Shown here piece by piece: positions 1 through 11,695 of a stretch of DNA of 64,000 nt. Every line of letters starts with the position of its first letter. Within the stretch, counting starts at the first letter, position 1. This stretch comes from Tritrichomonas musculus. Lineage: Eukaryota > Parabasalia > Tritrichomonadida > Tritrichomonadidae. A program made the position numbers and the translations under genes. The stretch covers positions 372,001 through 436,000 of the forward strand of contig JAPFFF010000024.1 in NCBI GenBank assembly GCA_039105265.1, given 5' to 3'. The notes under the pieces were generated by a model that saw only the letters and a program-made list of their open reading frames with translations, did not search any database and was not told where the DNA came from.

Positions 1-960
1 AAAATGAAATTTTTAATATTCTTGGTTTTTAAAAATGGGAAATAGTAATTATTAATATTGTATATATTCATGAACATCATATTGAGTATTTTCTTATCCA
101 AAGAAATAAAAAATTAAATAGAAATAAAAATATTTATTAAATAAAGGATGAAAATTTGATTCAGATAATATAATTTTAAAAGTATTATATACCCACTTAA
201 GCAATTTACTGTTATTATGATGTAAAAAAAGCTAATACTGATTTATGATTTGAATATTTATAAAATGCAAATAAAACGAATATTGTCATCATATTGCAAC
301 CTTACAATCTAATTGATTCTTTATATGAAGTTGTGAAACATTTTAATAAGCAGGTTTATTGATTATGGTAATTTGTATTGATTTTTCACACTTAAAAGCT
401 TTTGTTAACTTAGATTCTTTTAATATTTGAATTGTTGAATAATATTTGAAAGGATTTTCTAATGTAATAGTTCGTGATAGTTCTAATAAGACGGGAAAAT
501 AAAACCAAATAAAAAAAATTGATAAGGCCAATTATCTCAAAAATTCGCCTTATTTACATATAATCTTTATTTTCAATATATTTTTATTAAATTCTTATTG
601 CAATAAATTATTTTATTTAAATACTGTTTAAATTTATTCTTAATTTTATCATATTCCAATTTTTTTGATAGAATGAATAAATTGAGAAGAAGAAAAATTG
701 ATCGTTCTAGCGAAATATTATAATTTTTGACCTAAACTTTTTCCTAAAAAGCTACTATTCAATTTTATATTCTATGAGTTTATTGATTATTCAAAGGTTT
801 ACAAAATATATGTCTGTTGTCCCTTAAATATTTATTTTATATTTATATTTATATTGTAATATTTATTCTAATAATTGATGAAATAATTATTTCATGAGAT
901 TTTTAATAAAAATGTATTTTCAAAAATATATATCCAATATTGCATTCTTTCAAATGTGAC
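1..960. other. AT-rich intergenic stretch, nothing recognised
   Basis: Very AT-rich sequence with only short open frames. I saw no motif, tandem repeat or inverted ends. It precedes the decayed leucine-rich-repeat gene. Confidence 0.5.
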
Positions 961-964
961 AAGA

Positions 965-1772
965 ATTGGTGAAGGTTTGAAAGGTCGAAATACCAGATGA
1001 TTCAAATCTTGAAATAATTGGAGAAGGAGCTTTCTCATCAACTGAAATTGAGAGCATAAAAATTGCAATTCATGTCCAGCAAATTCATGAAGCAACATTT
1101 TCTGATTGTGATTTTTCAGAAGATTCGGATCTACAAACAATTGAACTAAAATTGAAAGCTTGGCGATTCCTTCCGATGTTTCTGAGCTCAAGAGAGGATG
1201 GTGCTGTGGAACTGCTCCAAAAAAAATAAACATTTCAAATTTCTTAATTGTAAATTAATGGTTGGAAAAATAGATGAAAAAAGTGACAATTTCGATGTGA
1301 TTGTTTTTGCAATTTGTGATATAAAGAGTGCAACAATTTCGCCAAATATTAAAACAGATCGCAGCTTATTCATTCTCAGAAAGCAAAGTTGAAAGTGTTG
1401 AAATCTCATCAAATTTGACCCATATTTGTAAACACGCTTTTTCTGGTTGTGGGCGGCTTCGAAGATTTAATATTCCATCAGACTCAAAACTTCACACAAT
1501 CGAGAAAGTTGCGTTTGAAGAAACTTCAATTGAGACTATTTTCATTCCGCCAAAAATCACAAAAATTCGCAATGACACATTTTCATTATGCAGACAACTT
1601 CGAAGTATTGAAATTTCGCCTGACTCAGAACTTTAAACAATTGAGAAAAATTCGTTACTTACGTAACCATTTTTTAGATTTAAAAGAGCTAGAATTGGAA
1701 GAGAATCATCAAAATAAAATCAAAAATATCAGCAATCTTTTCTATGAAGGATTAGGTAATATCTTTTGGTGA
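965..1772 (+). pseudogene. BspA-like leucine-rich repeat protein, decayed fragment
   Basis: Plus-strand frames spell LRR_5 (BspA-like) repeats. Examples are an EIPDDSNLEIIGEGAF-type repeat near 985-1040, then ISSNLTHICKHAFSGCGRL, then IETIFIPPKITKIRNDTF up to about 1636. The pattern of IP or IS, a short loop, I-x-x-x-AF and a following C is the classic BspA unit. Trichomonads have hundreds of such genes, many on the cell surface. The repeats fall in different frames and are separated by stops (for example near 1390 and 1634), so no continuous protein longer than about 100 residues is possible. No signal peptide, start region or membrane anchor was found. I read it as a host gene relic, although indels from assembly error could exaggerate the damage. 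Confidence 0.75.
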
Positions 1773-1942
1773 ATTCAAATAAAGTATTAAACAAGCATAT
1801 ATACATACATACTTTTTAAAAATCTTTTTTGCATGTTAATATTTATTGATATATAAAAATAAATTTATTTATAATTCAATATACAAATAATCAACACCAA
1901 AATCATGTCATTCATGAAGATGAAATCAAAAATAATGAATTT

Positions 1943-4900
1943 TTATTTCTCATCTTTTTGAAATGAGAAATTTATCTGGTTGAATTGTGTTGAGGCGCCC
2001 CATGTTGTTTTCTGTATTTCGTTCAGTGTATTTTTATTGGGTGAATTCAACGATGACTTCTGTTGTTCGCTGGAATTGTTCAGAGCAGAAAAAATCAAAG
2101 AAGATTTTTGTGATTCATTTTGATTGCCCAGATTTGGAGCCGTCAACGATTTTTGTGATTCACTCTGATTGTTTGCACTAGTCATATTCCATGATTTCTG
2201 TGGTTCACTCGGATTGTTTGCACTAGTCATATTCCATGATTTCTGTGGTTCACTCGGATTGTTTCCACTAGTCATATTCCATGATTTCTGTGATTCACTC
2301 GGATTGTTTCCACTAGTCATATTCCATGATTTCTGTGGTTCACTTGGATTGTTTGCACTAGTCATATTCCATGATTTCTGTGATTCACTCGGATTGTTTC
2401 CACTAGTCATATTCCATGATTTCTGTGATTCACTCGGATTGTTTCCACTAGTCATATTCCATGATTTCTGTGATTCACTCGGATTGTTTGCACTAGTCAT
2501 ATTCCATGATTTCTGTGATTCACTCGGATTATTTGCACTAGTCATATTCCATGATTTTTGTGATTCATTCGGATTGTTTGCACTAGTCATATTCCATGAT
2601 TTCTGTGGTTCACTCGGATTGTTTCCACTAGTCATATTCCATGATTTCTGTGGTTCACTCGGATTGTTTGCACTAGTCATATTCCATGATTTCTGTGATT
2701 CACTCGGATTGTTTCCACTAGTCATATTCCATGATTTCTGTGATTCACTCGGATTGTTTCCACTAGTCATATTCCATGATTTCTGTGATTCACTCGGATT
2801 GTTTCCACTAGTCATATTCCATGATTTCTGTGATTCACTCGGATTATTTGCACTAGTCATATTCCATGATTTCTGTGATTCACTTGGATTGTTTCCACTA
2901 GTCATATTCCATGATTTCTGTGATTCACTCGGATTGTTTCCACTAGTCATATTCCATGATTTCTGTGATTCACTCGGATTGTTTCCACTAGTCATATTCC
3001 ATGATTTCTGTGATTCACTCGGATTGTTTGCACTAGTCATATTCCATGATTTCTGTGATTCACTCGGATTGTTTCCACTAGTCGAATTCCATGATTTCTG
3101 TGGTTCACTCGGATTGTTTCCACTAGTCGAATTCAATGATTTCTGTGATTCACTCGGATTGTTTGCACTAGTCGAATTCAATGATTTCTGTGGTTCACTC
3201 GGATTGCTTTGAGTAGTGAAGCTCAGTGATGTTTTTTGCTGTTCATTTGAACTGAAATTAGTTGGAATTTGCCACTCTGATTTCTGTGATTCTTTTGGAT
3301 TGTTTAGAACAGGAAAACTCAACGATGATCTTTGCTGTTCATTTGAATTACTTGGAATGTTCCATGAAGATTTCTGTGATTCATTTGGATTGCTTGCAGC
3401 AGGGAAATTCCATATATTTTTCGGTATTTCGCTTGAATTGTTTGCATCAGGAACTTTCCAAGTATTTTTTGTTTGTTCACTTGAAATAGATTTTGCTGAA
3501 GTGTTCCAAGTAGATTTTGCTTGTCCGTTTAATCCACTTTGTTTTGGAGCATTCCAAGAAGACTTTATTGGCTCTGCATTTAAGTTAAGACTTGGAGCAC
3601 TCCATGAAGATTGCTGTTGTTTTTCACTTGTTTTGTTTTGGCCTTGGAAATTCCAAGAAGGTTTCTTGTTGTCTTCTTTTGTTTCATAAGATTTGTCCCA
3701 CGTTGAATAAATCTTATTTTTATCAGGAAGATTCCATTTGAAAGAACTTCCAACAGTTTTATCATTGCTCTGTTTTTGATCAGACCAAATCATCAATTTT
3801 TGATCGATGAAATCGTTTTGATCATGGAAGATCCAGAAAGATTTCGGTTGTGAATCATCATTTGTTTGATTTTGCATGAACAATGAAGGGTTGAACATGT
3901 TATCTGGCAGAAATTCATACAAAATTTGGCAATTTGCAAATTGATTGAATTTCATGGCTTCCATGAAAGGAGAATCGCCAGCATCATTGGTTATATTAAA
4001 ATCAATCAACTTTTTATCAATGAATTCTTGTAATATTTTTGAATTTCGTGATCTTGCTGCCAAGTGGAGATAAGTTACATACTTCGCATTAGTACAAAAA
4101 TTCATTTTATTAGAAATTTGTTTCGTGTAATCAATTTTATTTGATTCAATTAAAACATGAACAAATTCATCCAAATTCGTTGATATAGCATATTCAAGTG
4201 GATAAATATCACATGAATCTGGAATGTTTGGATCTGCTCCATGGTCCAAAAGGAATTTAGTAACATCAACAATGTTATTAATGAAGTATTGAATCGATGT
4301 AAAATATGATTTCCCATTTGGTAATGGTTTATTAAAATCAATCAAATGTTCATGTTTTTGATCATGTTCATATATTAATGTCATTATTTCAATTGACATT
4401 TTTTTCTTAATAGAAAATCCATTTGCTTTTTCATCAAAAACTTTGAAGAAAACTTTAAAAATGTCAACTTTTGTTGAGTCAAATTCTGAGTTTTTCAATA
4501 TATTAATAATTGTTTGAACGTCACATTTATTTAAAACTAAATCAAACAAATTATTATGTTGCTTACCACTATAATTAGTATTCTTAAACTTTTGATTATA
4601 TGAAGTATCATTATCATAAATTTTCTTATAAAAATCAATTTTCTTTGACTCAATTAAAGCATTGAGAAAATTTTTGTTTTCAGATGAAAGAGCGTATTCA
4701 AATGGATAAATATTATTCTTATCTGGAATGTTTGGATCTACTCCACGATCTAAAAGATATTTAACGACATCTGCATGGTTATGAATGTTTAAAGGTATCA
4801 TTGTAAAAGCAGATTTCCCATTTAAAAAGGGTTTATTCAAATCAATTAAATGCTCATGCTTTTGATCATATTCATACAATATATCTGCCAACTCAAAATT

Positions 4901-7900
4901 TAGAACAGAACTATTTCTACTGTCAACTTCAATTTTATATAAAGCTAAATAAAACAGATTGCAAAAGTTGACTTTTGTTGAATCAAAACTTGAACTTTCA
5001 AGAATCTTAACAATTGTTTTTGTATCAGTCTCAAAAAATGCCAAATCAAAAAGAGTTTTTAAGCACAATGGATCTTTTTGTGTATTTTTTGATTTATACT
5101 TTGAATTGCTGCAGTAGAATGAAATTTTTTGTGAATAATCAATTTTATTTGATTCAATTAAAACATTAATGAAATCAGTGATTTTGGATTTAATTGCATA
5201 TTCAAAAGGATATAAATTAAAGTTGTCTGCAATATTCGGATTTGCTCCATTATCCAAAAAGAGCTTGGCAAGTTCAGAGATATTTTTAATACATTGTGGA
5301 ATTGCAGTAAAAACAGATCTTCCATCTGGCAACAAATGATTTAAGTCAATTGAATTTTCATGTTCTTTATCATATTTAATCAATAAGTCTAGCATTTCAA
5401 CTGACATTTCATTATCATTGGATTTAATTATTGCTCTACTGAATGATCTATAAAAGATTTTGGCAAAGTTGATCTTTTTAGAATCAAAATTTGGATTCTT
5501 TAAAATTTTAACAATGGTTTCATTATCACATCTATCAAATGCTAATTCAAAAATATTGTCATAAAGTGAACTATAACCATTGTAATAAGTGGTATAATAT
5601 GAAGTTCCAGAGAAGAAGATTTTTTTCGCTGATATATTTAAAGAATAATCAATTTTGTTTGAATCAACAAAAGCATCAATGAATTTTTTAGATCGTGATG
5701 AAATTGCATATTCGAAAGGATAAATTTCATTTTTATCAGGAATGTTTGGATCTACTCCACGATCTAAGAAGAACTTTACAACTTCTTGAATATTATCAGC
5801 ATGATGAGGAATTGATGTAAAAACAGATCTTCCACCTGGCAAAAATATATTAAGGTCAATTAAATTTTCATGTTCTTTATCATAATCATACATTTTGGTC
5901 ATCAATCCAATGGGAATTACCTTTGTTTTAATCATCGTACTATTAAAAGTATTATAAAATACTTTTATAAAACTTGTTTTTGATGATACAAAAGTTGGAC
6001 TTTTCAGAATTTTTGTCATTGCTTCTTCATCATCCCTGATAAATGATAACTCAAAGAGATCGATATCATTATTTTTATAATTAGAGATTGTATCTACTTT
6101 CTTCACTAATAATGAAGAAATCGGCTTATAATCTTTTTTATAGGCTGTAAAAAGAGCCAATGAAAAGCATGATTTTTCTTGATCAAAAGAATGATGATTG
6201 ATGATTAAATTAACAAGTTCTATGCTATCTGAATTAACTGCTTCAACCAACTTAGTTAATATTGATGAACGTCTACTTGAAAAAGTGCTAGATAATTCTT
6301 TACTCGCTTTTGCATAAGTGACGTTGACATCAATGTATTTTGATGAAAGAAGATGTTCTGCTACTTTTAGTGATGAAAAATAAAAAATTTGATTAATAAT
6401 GTTTATTTTCGGATCAAATTTTTCATTTGCCAAAATAGCATCAATAACGTCAAATAGCGAACTGTTTACAGCTAAAAGCAAAGCTGTTTGATTATTTATA
6501 TTTTTCATATTGATGTCAATTTTTGGATTTTGAATAAGAAGCATTGCGATATCGACATTTTTTTTCTTAATAGCAATCATTAATGAATTATCCCCTGTTG
6601 TCGGCACGTAAATATTCAAATCTGTTGTTTCCATTTCAAGTAAATTTTTAACAATTTCAATTTCATTCTTTTCGCATGCATAAGTTAATAAAGAATGATT
6701 ATTATAAACAAGATTTGGATCAATATTTTTCAATGTTGATATCTTCCTCAAAATTTCAATAAGCAACGGTTTCGCGTCAGTTTTTAATTTGTTATAAGAC
6801 CATGAATTTGAATAGGAATATGGAATCAACCCATCAAAAGCCATTTTTAAAACTTCATTCAATTCCCATTGATAAATTTTATTGCCAAAAGAATCAATGA
6901 TAACTTTCACTATTTCAAAATATAACATTTTAATGGCTAAAGTTAAAGGTGTTGAAGTTTTATCATTGTACAAACTGTACAAATTTGGATTAATTCCAGG
7001 GATTGAAAGAAGACGATTAACTATTTCTATACTATTAATTCTAACAGCATGCCATAAGGCTGTTCCATTGCTTGTTAATCTATTAACAAAATAAGGTTGA
7101 CTGTTATAATTAAGTACAATGTTAACCATTTCTAAATCTCTAGTTTGAACGGCCAAAACTAATACTTCTTCATCTTCTTCAAATTCATAATCTTGAGCAA
7201 GTAAATAGCCAACCAAATCTTTATTATTTTTTTGAATAGCTGGATACAAAAGTGAGCTAAAGTAATGTTCTTTCATTTGCTCATTTGAATTCTTCAATAT
7301 CAATTCAAAGATTTCTTTGCTTATCGTGACGAGTTTGTCACTTTTTCGTAAAAGTGATTGGAAATCATCTTTATCAAGAACTTTCTGATCAACCAAATAT
7401 TGACATATTTCAAATGATCCTGATAAAGCAGCCATATAAAAAGAATCCATGAAAGATGCAGTTGAAAAAGCATTTTCAGAATTCAAGTTCAAAATTAATT
7501 TAACAAGTTCAAAATTCTTCATTTTACATGCAAGTGGCATCAATTGACTACACCAATCAAAATTCATGAAAATTGCTGGAAATGCGGTTTTAAAATGATT
7601 AATCAAGTATTTAAATGTATCATTTTTATTTTGTTGAATGCAATGAGAAAATGATGAAAATGCGATTCTTTTTGCATTTGAAATATCTTTTTTCAATAAC
7701 TGTTCAAAGCATACATCCAATAATTTATGACTGTCATTGTTAATAGAACTAATGAAGCACTTTTCATATTCGTTTGGATCCAAGAAAACAGAAACAAGTC
7801 TAAAAATTGACAAGTTTCCAAAATAAACAAATAATTCCGAATTTATAAGTTTAATTCCTTTTGTTGTTTGTATGAAATTAGTTAATAATAAAGCAAGACG

Positions 7901-9868
7901 ATAGAAACCGTTTATGGCAGCTTTTTCAATAACTTCTTGATAAGTATATTCAACAACTTGTTTTCTAAACAATGATTCTTTTTGGAAGTTGTAACCATTG
8001 TCAATTAATTCAATTAATGAATGAACATTTCCATTTTCTATTGAAATAAGAGCAAGATTATTTAATGAATTGGCTTGTCTTATACTAAACATGAATTTTT
8101 GCGCTAGAATCCAATCAAATAAATCATTCTGGTGCTTCATCAATGGTGGAATAAGTAACTTAAATTCATCATTTTTTCTTTTCTGAATATTTTTGATTTT
8201 TTTGCGATAATTGGCATTATCGACGAGATTTTGATCAACAATTTTTATGATTTCATTGTTGCTTCCAAAGATTGAATATTCAAAAGTTAAAGGATCAACT
8301 TTTTCATGATTTAAAAATAAATATTTAAAACATTTCAACGATCCATAAGCAGCTGAATAATCAATAAAATTAGTCTTTCCATTTTCGATGAAATCTTCAA
8401 AAATATTATAAGGAATGATAGCTTTTTGAATGTCGATTTGATTAGCAATTATTATGTTCTTTAATTCATCAACATCATCTGAACGTAATGCTCTAATTAG
8501 CTCATTCTCTGGCTCTCCTCGGTCTCTCATTTCTTTGTACTTTTCAATGTCGTCAGGAAGATAGGACAATAAGAAGGCTAATTGATTCTTATCACAAATG
8601 TTTATCATCTCATCTTCATCGAGTGAGTTGTTCTCCATTATTTCGGCCAAAAACCAATTCAATGAAAATTTAATTTTATTTTTATTGGCGGTTTGAAAAA
8701 CCGTTTTTAATTGGTCGACAATTTCTTCTTTTTGAATCATTTCTAATTTGTACAAATTGTAAACAAAAGAACAATTCGCTACTGTCTCTGCAAATGAAGA
8801 CATCAGCTTGGAAATAATAAAAGGAACTAAAATATCTAATTTGTTTGTTTCATTTGCTTCTTGATTCAGTTGATAAAGCAAATCAGCAACTTTTTGATGA
8901 AGCACCAAATCAGATTGAATGACTTGTAAAACAAAAGCAGCCAATTCTTTAACATTATCTTCAGTTTGTGACCAAAAAGTTTTAAGTATGAATTCTTTAA
9001 CGGTTTCAACGGTTTTTTCTTTAATATTGCACAAATGGTCAAATAAAAGGTCAATTGAATCTATCAATTCTTGGTTGTTGTCAATTATTTGTGATAATGT
9101 GTCTTGCTCAGAAATGAAATTAGTAACAGTGCTTAAAATGGAGGTTATTTGTAGAGATTCAGCTATTTCTTTGATTGAATTTACATTGTTAACCGTTATG
9201 TCAACTTTTTGTAAGTTAAATACGTTGCAAATTGATTGAAATTCGTTGCATTCATCATCAAAGTCAAAAATGAATATATTTGCTGCTGGATTCTTCGAAA
9301 GAAAGTCACAAATAACTTTTGAGGAAAGAATGCCGAAGTTGTTGCATTGATATTCCTTCTTTTTGGTCTTAATTATAAATGTATGAGGTGCAAAGTTTTT
9401 TATATACTTTTTTAAACTTTTATATGATATTAAAGTACTATTATCATGCTTTTTAAGCCTATGGTAGTAACTAAAATTATCAGCTAGACTCGGAATATTG
9501 GTAATTTTTAAATGAAGTCTAAATTCATTATAAATTGGTATTTCGTTATCAATGAAATTAACTACTTCGCCTTGGTACATTTGTTTAAATTTACGAAGAG
9601 TACATCCACTATAAATATTAATATGATAAGTTAAAGTTTGAGGATTATTTAATGCAAATTCAAGTATGGTCCTGCTCGTATCTTTCAACATATCGATATT
9701 AAACTTTTCTGACTCATCATTTGTTGTTATTGAAAATGTTTTTGGAATATTTATTAAAAAATTAATTTTATAAAGAGGATTAAATAAGTATATTGTGCGG
9801 GAGCCTAACTTTGGAGATTTTTTAGATAATTCTTTCTGATTGTTTATGAACAGTATATGGTTTGTCAT
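1943..9868 (-). CDS. giant BTB-like/ankyrin repeat protein with C-terminal 15-residue tandem repeats
   Basis: An unbroken 2641-residue frame starts with ATG at 9868. The N-terminal 250 residues hold a trichomonad BTB-like module, with ILSSKVICDFLSKNP and FDFDDECNEFQSICNVF segments. A helical region and then many ankyrin-type repeats follow, about residues 430-2000 (for example TALWHAVRINSIEIVNRLL and LLTYACEKNEIEIVKNLL). Residues about 1250-1950 include four related long modules sharing HENLIDLN, VDPNIPDKN and YPFEYA motifs. The last 500 residues are low-complexity W-N-x-P and S-rich sequence, then about 23 near-identical copies of NNPSESQKSWNMTSG, ending in a diverged tail. There is no signal peptide or membrane segment, so it is probably an intracellular scaffold. 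Ankyrin proteins of DUF3447 type are very numerous in Trichomonas and Tritrichomonas. The exact partner or role cannot be read from the sequence. Confidence 0.9.
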   Translation of the reverse strand: MTNHILFINNQKELSKKSPKLGSRTIYLFNPLYKINFLINIPKTFSITTNDESEKFNIDMLKDTSRTILEFALNNPQTLTYHINIYSGCTLRKFKQMYQGEVVNFIDNEIPIYNEFRLHLKITNIPSLADNFSYYHRLKKHDNSTLISYKSLKKYIKNFAPHTFIIKTKKKEYQCNNFGILSSKVICDFLSKNPAANIFIFDFDDECNEFQSICNVFNLQKVDITVNNVNSIKEIAESLQITSILSTVTNFISEQDTLSQIIDNNQELIDSIDLLFDHLCNIKEKTVETVKEFILKTFWSQTEDNVKELAAFVLQVIQSDLVLHQKVADLLYQLNQEANETNKLDILVPFIISKLMSSFAETVANCSFVYNLYKLEMIQKEEIVDQLKTVFQTANKNKIKFSLNWFLAEIMENNSLDEDEMINICDKNQLAFLLSYLPDDIEKYKEMRDRGEPENELIRALRSDDVDELKNIIIANQIDIQKAIIPYNIFEDFIENGKTNFIDYSAAYGSLKCFKYLFLNHEKVDPLTFEYSIFGSNNEIIKIVDQNLVDNANYRKKIKNIQKRKNDEFKLLIPPLMKHQNDLFDWILAQKFMFSIRQANSLNNLALISIENGNVHSLIELIDNGYNFQKESLFRKQVVEYTYQEVIEKAAINGFYRLALLLTNFIQTTKGIKLINSELFVYFGNLSIFRLVSVFLDPNEYEKCFISSINNDSHKLLDVCFEQLLKKDISNAKRIAFSSFSHCIQQNKNDTFKYLINHFKTAFPAIFMNFDWCSQLMPLACKMKNFELVKLILNLNSENAFSTASFMDSFYMAALSGSFEICQYLVDQKVLDKDDFQSLLRKSDKLVTISKEIFELILKNSNEQMKEHYFSSLLYPAIQKNNKDLVGYLLAQDYEFEEDEEVLVLAVQTRDLEMVNIVLNYNSQPYFVNRLTSNGTALWHAVRINSIEIVNRLLSIPGINPNLYSLYNDKTSTPLTLAIKMLYFEIVKVIIDSFGNKIYQWELNEVLKMAFDGLIPYSYSNSWSYNKLKTDAKPLLIEILRKISTLKNIDPNLVYNNHSLLTYACEKNEIEIVKNLLEMETTDLNIYVPTTGDNSLMIAIKKKNVDIAMLLIQNPKIDINMKNINNQTALLLAVNSSLFDVIDAILANEKFDPKINIINQIFYFSSLKVAEHLLSSKYIDVNVTYAKASKELSSTFSSRRSSILTKLVEAVNSDSIELVNLIINHHSFDQEKSCFSLALFTAYKKDYKPISSLLVKKVDTISNYKNNDIDLFELSFIRDDEEAMTKILKSPTFVSSKTSFIKVFYNTFNSTMIKTKVIPIGLMTKMYDYDKEHENLIDLNIFLPGGRSVFTSIPHHADNIQEVVKFFLDRGVDPNIPDKNEIYPFEYAISSRSKKFIDAFVDSNKIDYSLNISAKKIFFSGTSYYTTYYNGYSSLYDNIFELAFDRCDNETIVKILKNPNFDSKKINFAKIFYRSFSRAIIKSNDNEMSVEMLDLLIKYDKEHENSIDLNHLLPDGRSVFTAIPQCIKNISELAKLFLDNGANPNIADNFNLYPFEYAIKSKITDFINVLIESNKIDYSQKISFYCSNSKYKSKNTQKDPLCLKTLFDLAFFETDTKTIVKILESSSFDSTKVNFCNLFYLALYKIEVDSRNSSVLNFELADILYEYDQKHEHLIDLNKPFLNGKSAFTMIPLNIHNHADVVKYLLDRGVDPNIPDKNNIYPFEYALSSENKNFLNALIESKKIDFYKKIYDNDTSYNQKFKNTNYSGKQHNNLFDLVLNKCDVQTIINILKNSEFDSTKVDIFKVFFKVFDEKANGFSIKKKMSIEIMTLIYEHDQKHEHLIDFNKPLPNGKSYFTSIQYFINNIVDVTKFLLDHGADPNIPDSCDIYPLEYAISTNLDEFVHVLIESNKIDYTKQISNKMNFCTNAKYVTYLHLAARSRNSKILQEFIDKKLIDFNITNDAGDSPFMEAMKFNQFANCQILYEFLPDNMFNPSLFMQNQTNDDSQPKSFWIFHDQNDFIDQKLMIWSDQKQSNDKTVGSSFKWNLPDKNKIYSTWDKSYETKEDNKKPSWNFQGQNKTSEKQQQSSWSAPSLNLNAEPIKSSWNAPKQSGLNGQAKSTWNTSAKSISSEQTKNTWKVPDANNSSEIPKNIWNFPAASNPNESQKSSWNIPSNSNEQQRSSLSFPVLNNPKESQKSEWQIPTNFSSNEQQKTSLSFTTQSNPSEPQKSLNSTSANNPSESQKSLNSTSGNNPSEPQKSWNSTSGNNPSESQKSWNMTSANNPSESQKSWNMTSGNNPSESQKSWNMTSGNNPSESQKSWNMTSGNNPSESQKSWNMTSANNPSESQKSWNMTSGNNPSESQKSWNMTSGNNPSESQKSWNMTSGNNPSESQKSWNMTSANNPSEPQKSWNMTSGNNPSEPQKSWNMTSANNPNESQKSWNMTSANNPSESQKSWNMTSANNPSESQKSWNMTSGNNPSESQKSWNMTSGNNPSESQKSWNMTSANNPSEPQKSWNMTSGNNPSESQKSWNMTSGNNPSEPQKSWNMTSANNPSEPQKSWNMTSANNQSESQKSLTAPNLGNQNESQKSSLIFSALNNSSEQQKSSLNSPNKNTLNEIQKTTWGASTQFNQINFSFQKDEK
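2171..3205 (-). repeat. 45-bp coding tandem repeat, about 23 units
   Basis: The 45-bp unit encodes a 15-residue repeat of the ankyrin gene, read on the minus strand. Units differ at a few fixed sites (Gly/Ala before NNP, Glu-Ser/Glu-Pro in the middle). Units in the centre are nearly identical; those at both ends are diverged. This is the usual pattern of an array homogenised by unequal exchange. Confidence 0.95.
4100..5900 (-). repeat. four long internal modules of the ankyrin gene, about 510 bp each
   Basis: Four related blocks recur near 5690-5850, 5150-5400, 4640-4860 and 4150-4370. Each contains a HENLIDLN or HEHLIDLN start, a VFTSIP-like segment, a PNIPDKN-like segment, YPFEYAIS and a final ESNKIDY. 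The spacing is close to 500-530 bp, so the modules arose by in-gene duplication of about 170 codons. Confidence 0.8.
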
Positions 9869-10032
9869 TTGCCTTATATTATATGTTTGGCCAAATTATC
9901 AATCAAATTTAAAAATAAATTTTTCAAATTTTAGTATTTTGGAGAGAAGTAGAAACGAAATTTTTGATTTTTCTCATTGATGAAAAGGTTTTATGATTTT
10001 ATAATAATATAATATAAAACTTTATCTTGAGT

Positions 10033-10818
10033 TAAGCTTGTAAATTTGGTGAAATAAACGTTTTTTGGGTTTTAAAAATCACCAAATGTAACCATATTAT
10101 TGTAAAATAAATTTTATTAATATTTATTATTGTCATAAACCATTGAATTATTTGAAAGAGGAATTAAATGAGTTTTATCAAAAGTCATATTAATAATCGA
10201 TAAGATTTTCTCAGTAAAAAAATGTTATTTTTTGAATATTACAAAATAATTGTATGATTTGTATAATATATCATATAAAATAATAATAAAAAGCTCATTT
10301 ATATTGACGATGAAAAGCCAAATAACCGATTTCACCAAAAGCCCAGGTCTTGGGCTTTTGGCGACAGCATTCAATTTTGAATAGTTTACATATATTTTGG
10401 AGATCACCAAAACGGTTTTTTTGGCGATGGTGATTTGTAAAGCTTTCAAAATATCATATATAAAATAAAAAAAAAAATAAGATATAAATATATAAAAAAA
10501 TCAATAAAAGCATTTTTTCAATTGAAAATAATTTTTTTTCATTTATATTTTAAATATATACCGATATAAAATGTATTTAAAATATTAATAGTATTTATAT
10601 TTTTATGAATATATATAGCCGAGTAATTAAATAAATTCATTGAATTTATTGAATATTGATTCGTAAATTGAATTATTATTTAATCAAATATCATTTAATC
10701 ATTTTATTTAATTCATAAGAAATAACTCTTTAAAAGATTTATTAAAATCGCCAAAAGACCAGAAAGAATCACCAAGACCAGGTCTTTTTTTTACATTTGG
10801 GTATATTTTACAAGCTTA
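10033..10818. mobile_element. non-autonomous DNA transposon (MITE), hAT-like
   Basis: A 12-bp perfect inverted end, TAAGCTTGTAAA, is matched by TTTACAAGCTTA at the right. A 7-bp direct repeat, CTTGAGT, sits outside both ends (10026-10032 and 10819-10825). The interior has several CACCAAAA and GGTCTTTTGG-like inverted words but no gene. The duplication length suggests hAT-like with one base changed; the superfamily is an inference. Confidence 0.7.
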
Positions 10819-10984
10819 CTTGAGTGTTTGCACTTTTTAAATAAAAGATTAAAATTATAGGAAAATCGTGTAAATTCACTATGCCAAAAATGAGCATGCG
10901 ATCATCCATTATTTGATATAAATATATTATTAATTACAAATAAATAAACTTCATATATATGAAAATAATTTCTAGGTAGTGTTA

Positions 10985-11333
10985 AGGTTCTCCTTCCCCA
11001 AAAAAATGTAAATTATTCAATATTGAATTAACTCATAGAATAAATAATTCAATAGAGCATTTTTCGGAAAAAGTTTTGGTGAAAAATAAAAAAATTTGGC
11101 CTCAACGATTAAATCTTATTTTATTCAAAATTTTATTGATTTTTTAATTCTATGATTTCTATCTGTAAAAAATCAAAATCTATAAGATTTCATAAAAATA
11201 TTATTATCAAATCATTTGAAATATATATCTATATAAATTTAATATTTTAATTTATTTTTAAAAACGATATTTATGCATATTTTATTTGTGAAATCTCATT
11301 GAATTTATTCTTTTAAATTTGAAAGGAGAACCT
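10985..11333. mobile_element. 349-bp MITE with TA flanks
   Basis: The ends AGGTTCTCCTT and AAGGAGAACCT are inverted copies and are flanked by TA on both sides, as expected for Tc1/mariner-type MITEs. There is no coding sequence inside. Confidence 0.6.
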
Positions 11334-11695
11334 TAAGAATAATTTTAATTTTATTCATGAAAAAACGTAAAAATTTTTTAACAAAACAAAACATTTTTGA
11401 ATTGGATTTGAATTATTAAATGAAAGATTTCCAACCTAGTGAATCTGCAAGTTCTTTACCCATGAATCCAGCCTTAAACCCAAAGAAATCTAAAAACAAA
11501 CAATCAAAATTCATATTATTATTATCTATAAAAAATGAATTAAAATCATGAATAATCATTTTCACTTATATTAAAATATTTTTCAGTCTATTATAAAAAA
11601 GGATCATTTCATTGGAACCTTGCCTTTAATAAAATAAACACTAATTAGTAATTAGTAATTACTAATAACCAACAAAAAAAGTTTACAATTTATAA

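Noticed and set aside
2169-3212. Long open plus-strand frame across the 45-bp array
   Set aside because: It is the antisense of the ankyrin gene's repeat; a 45-bp unit without stops is open by periodicity in any copy number.
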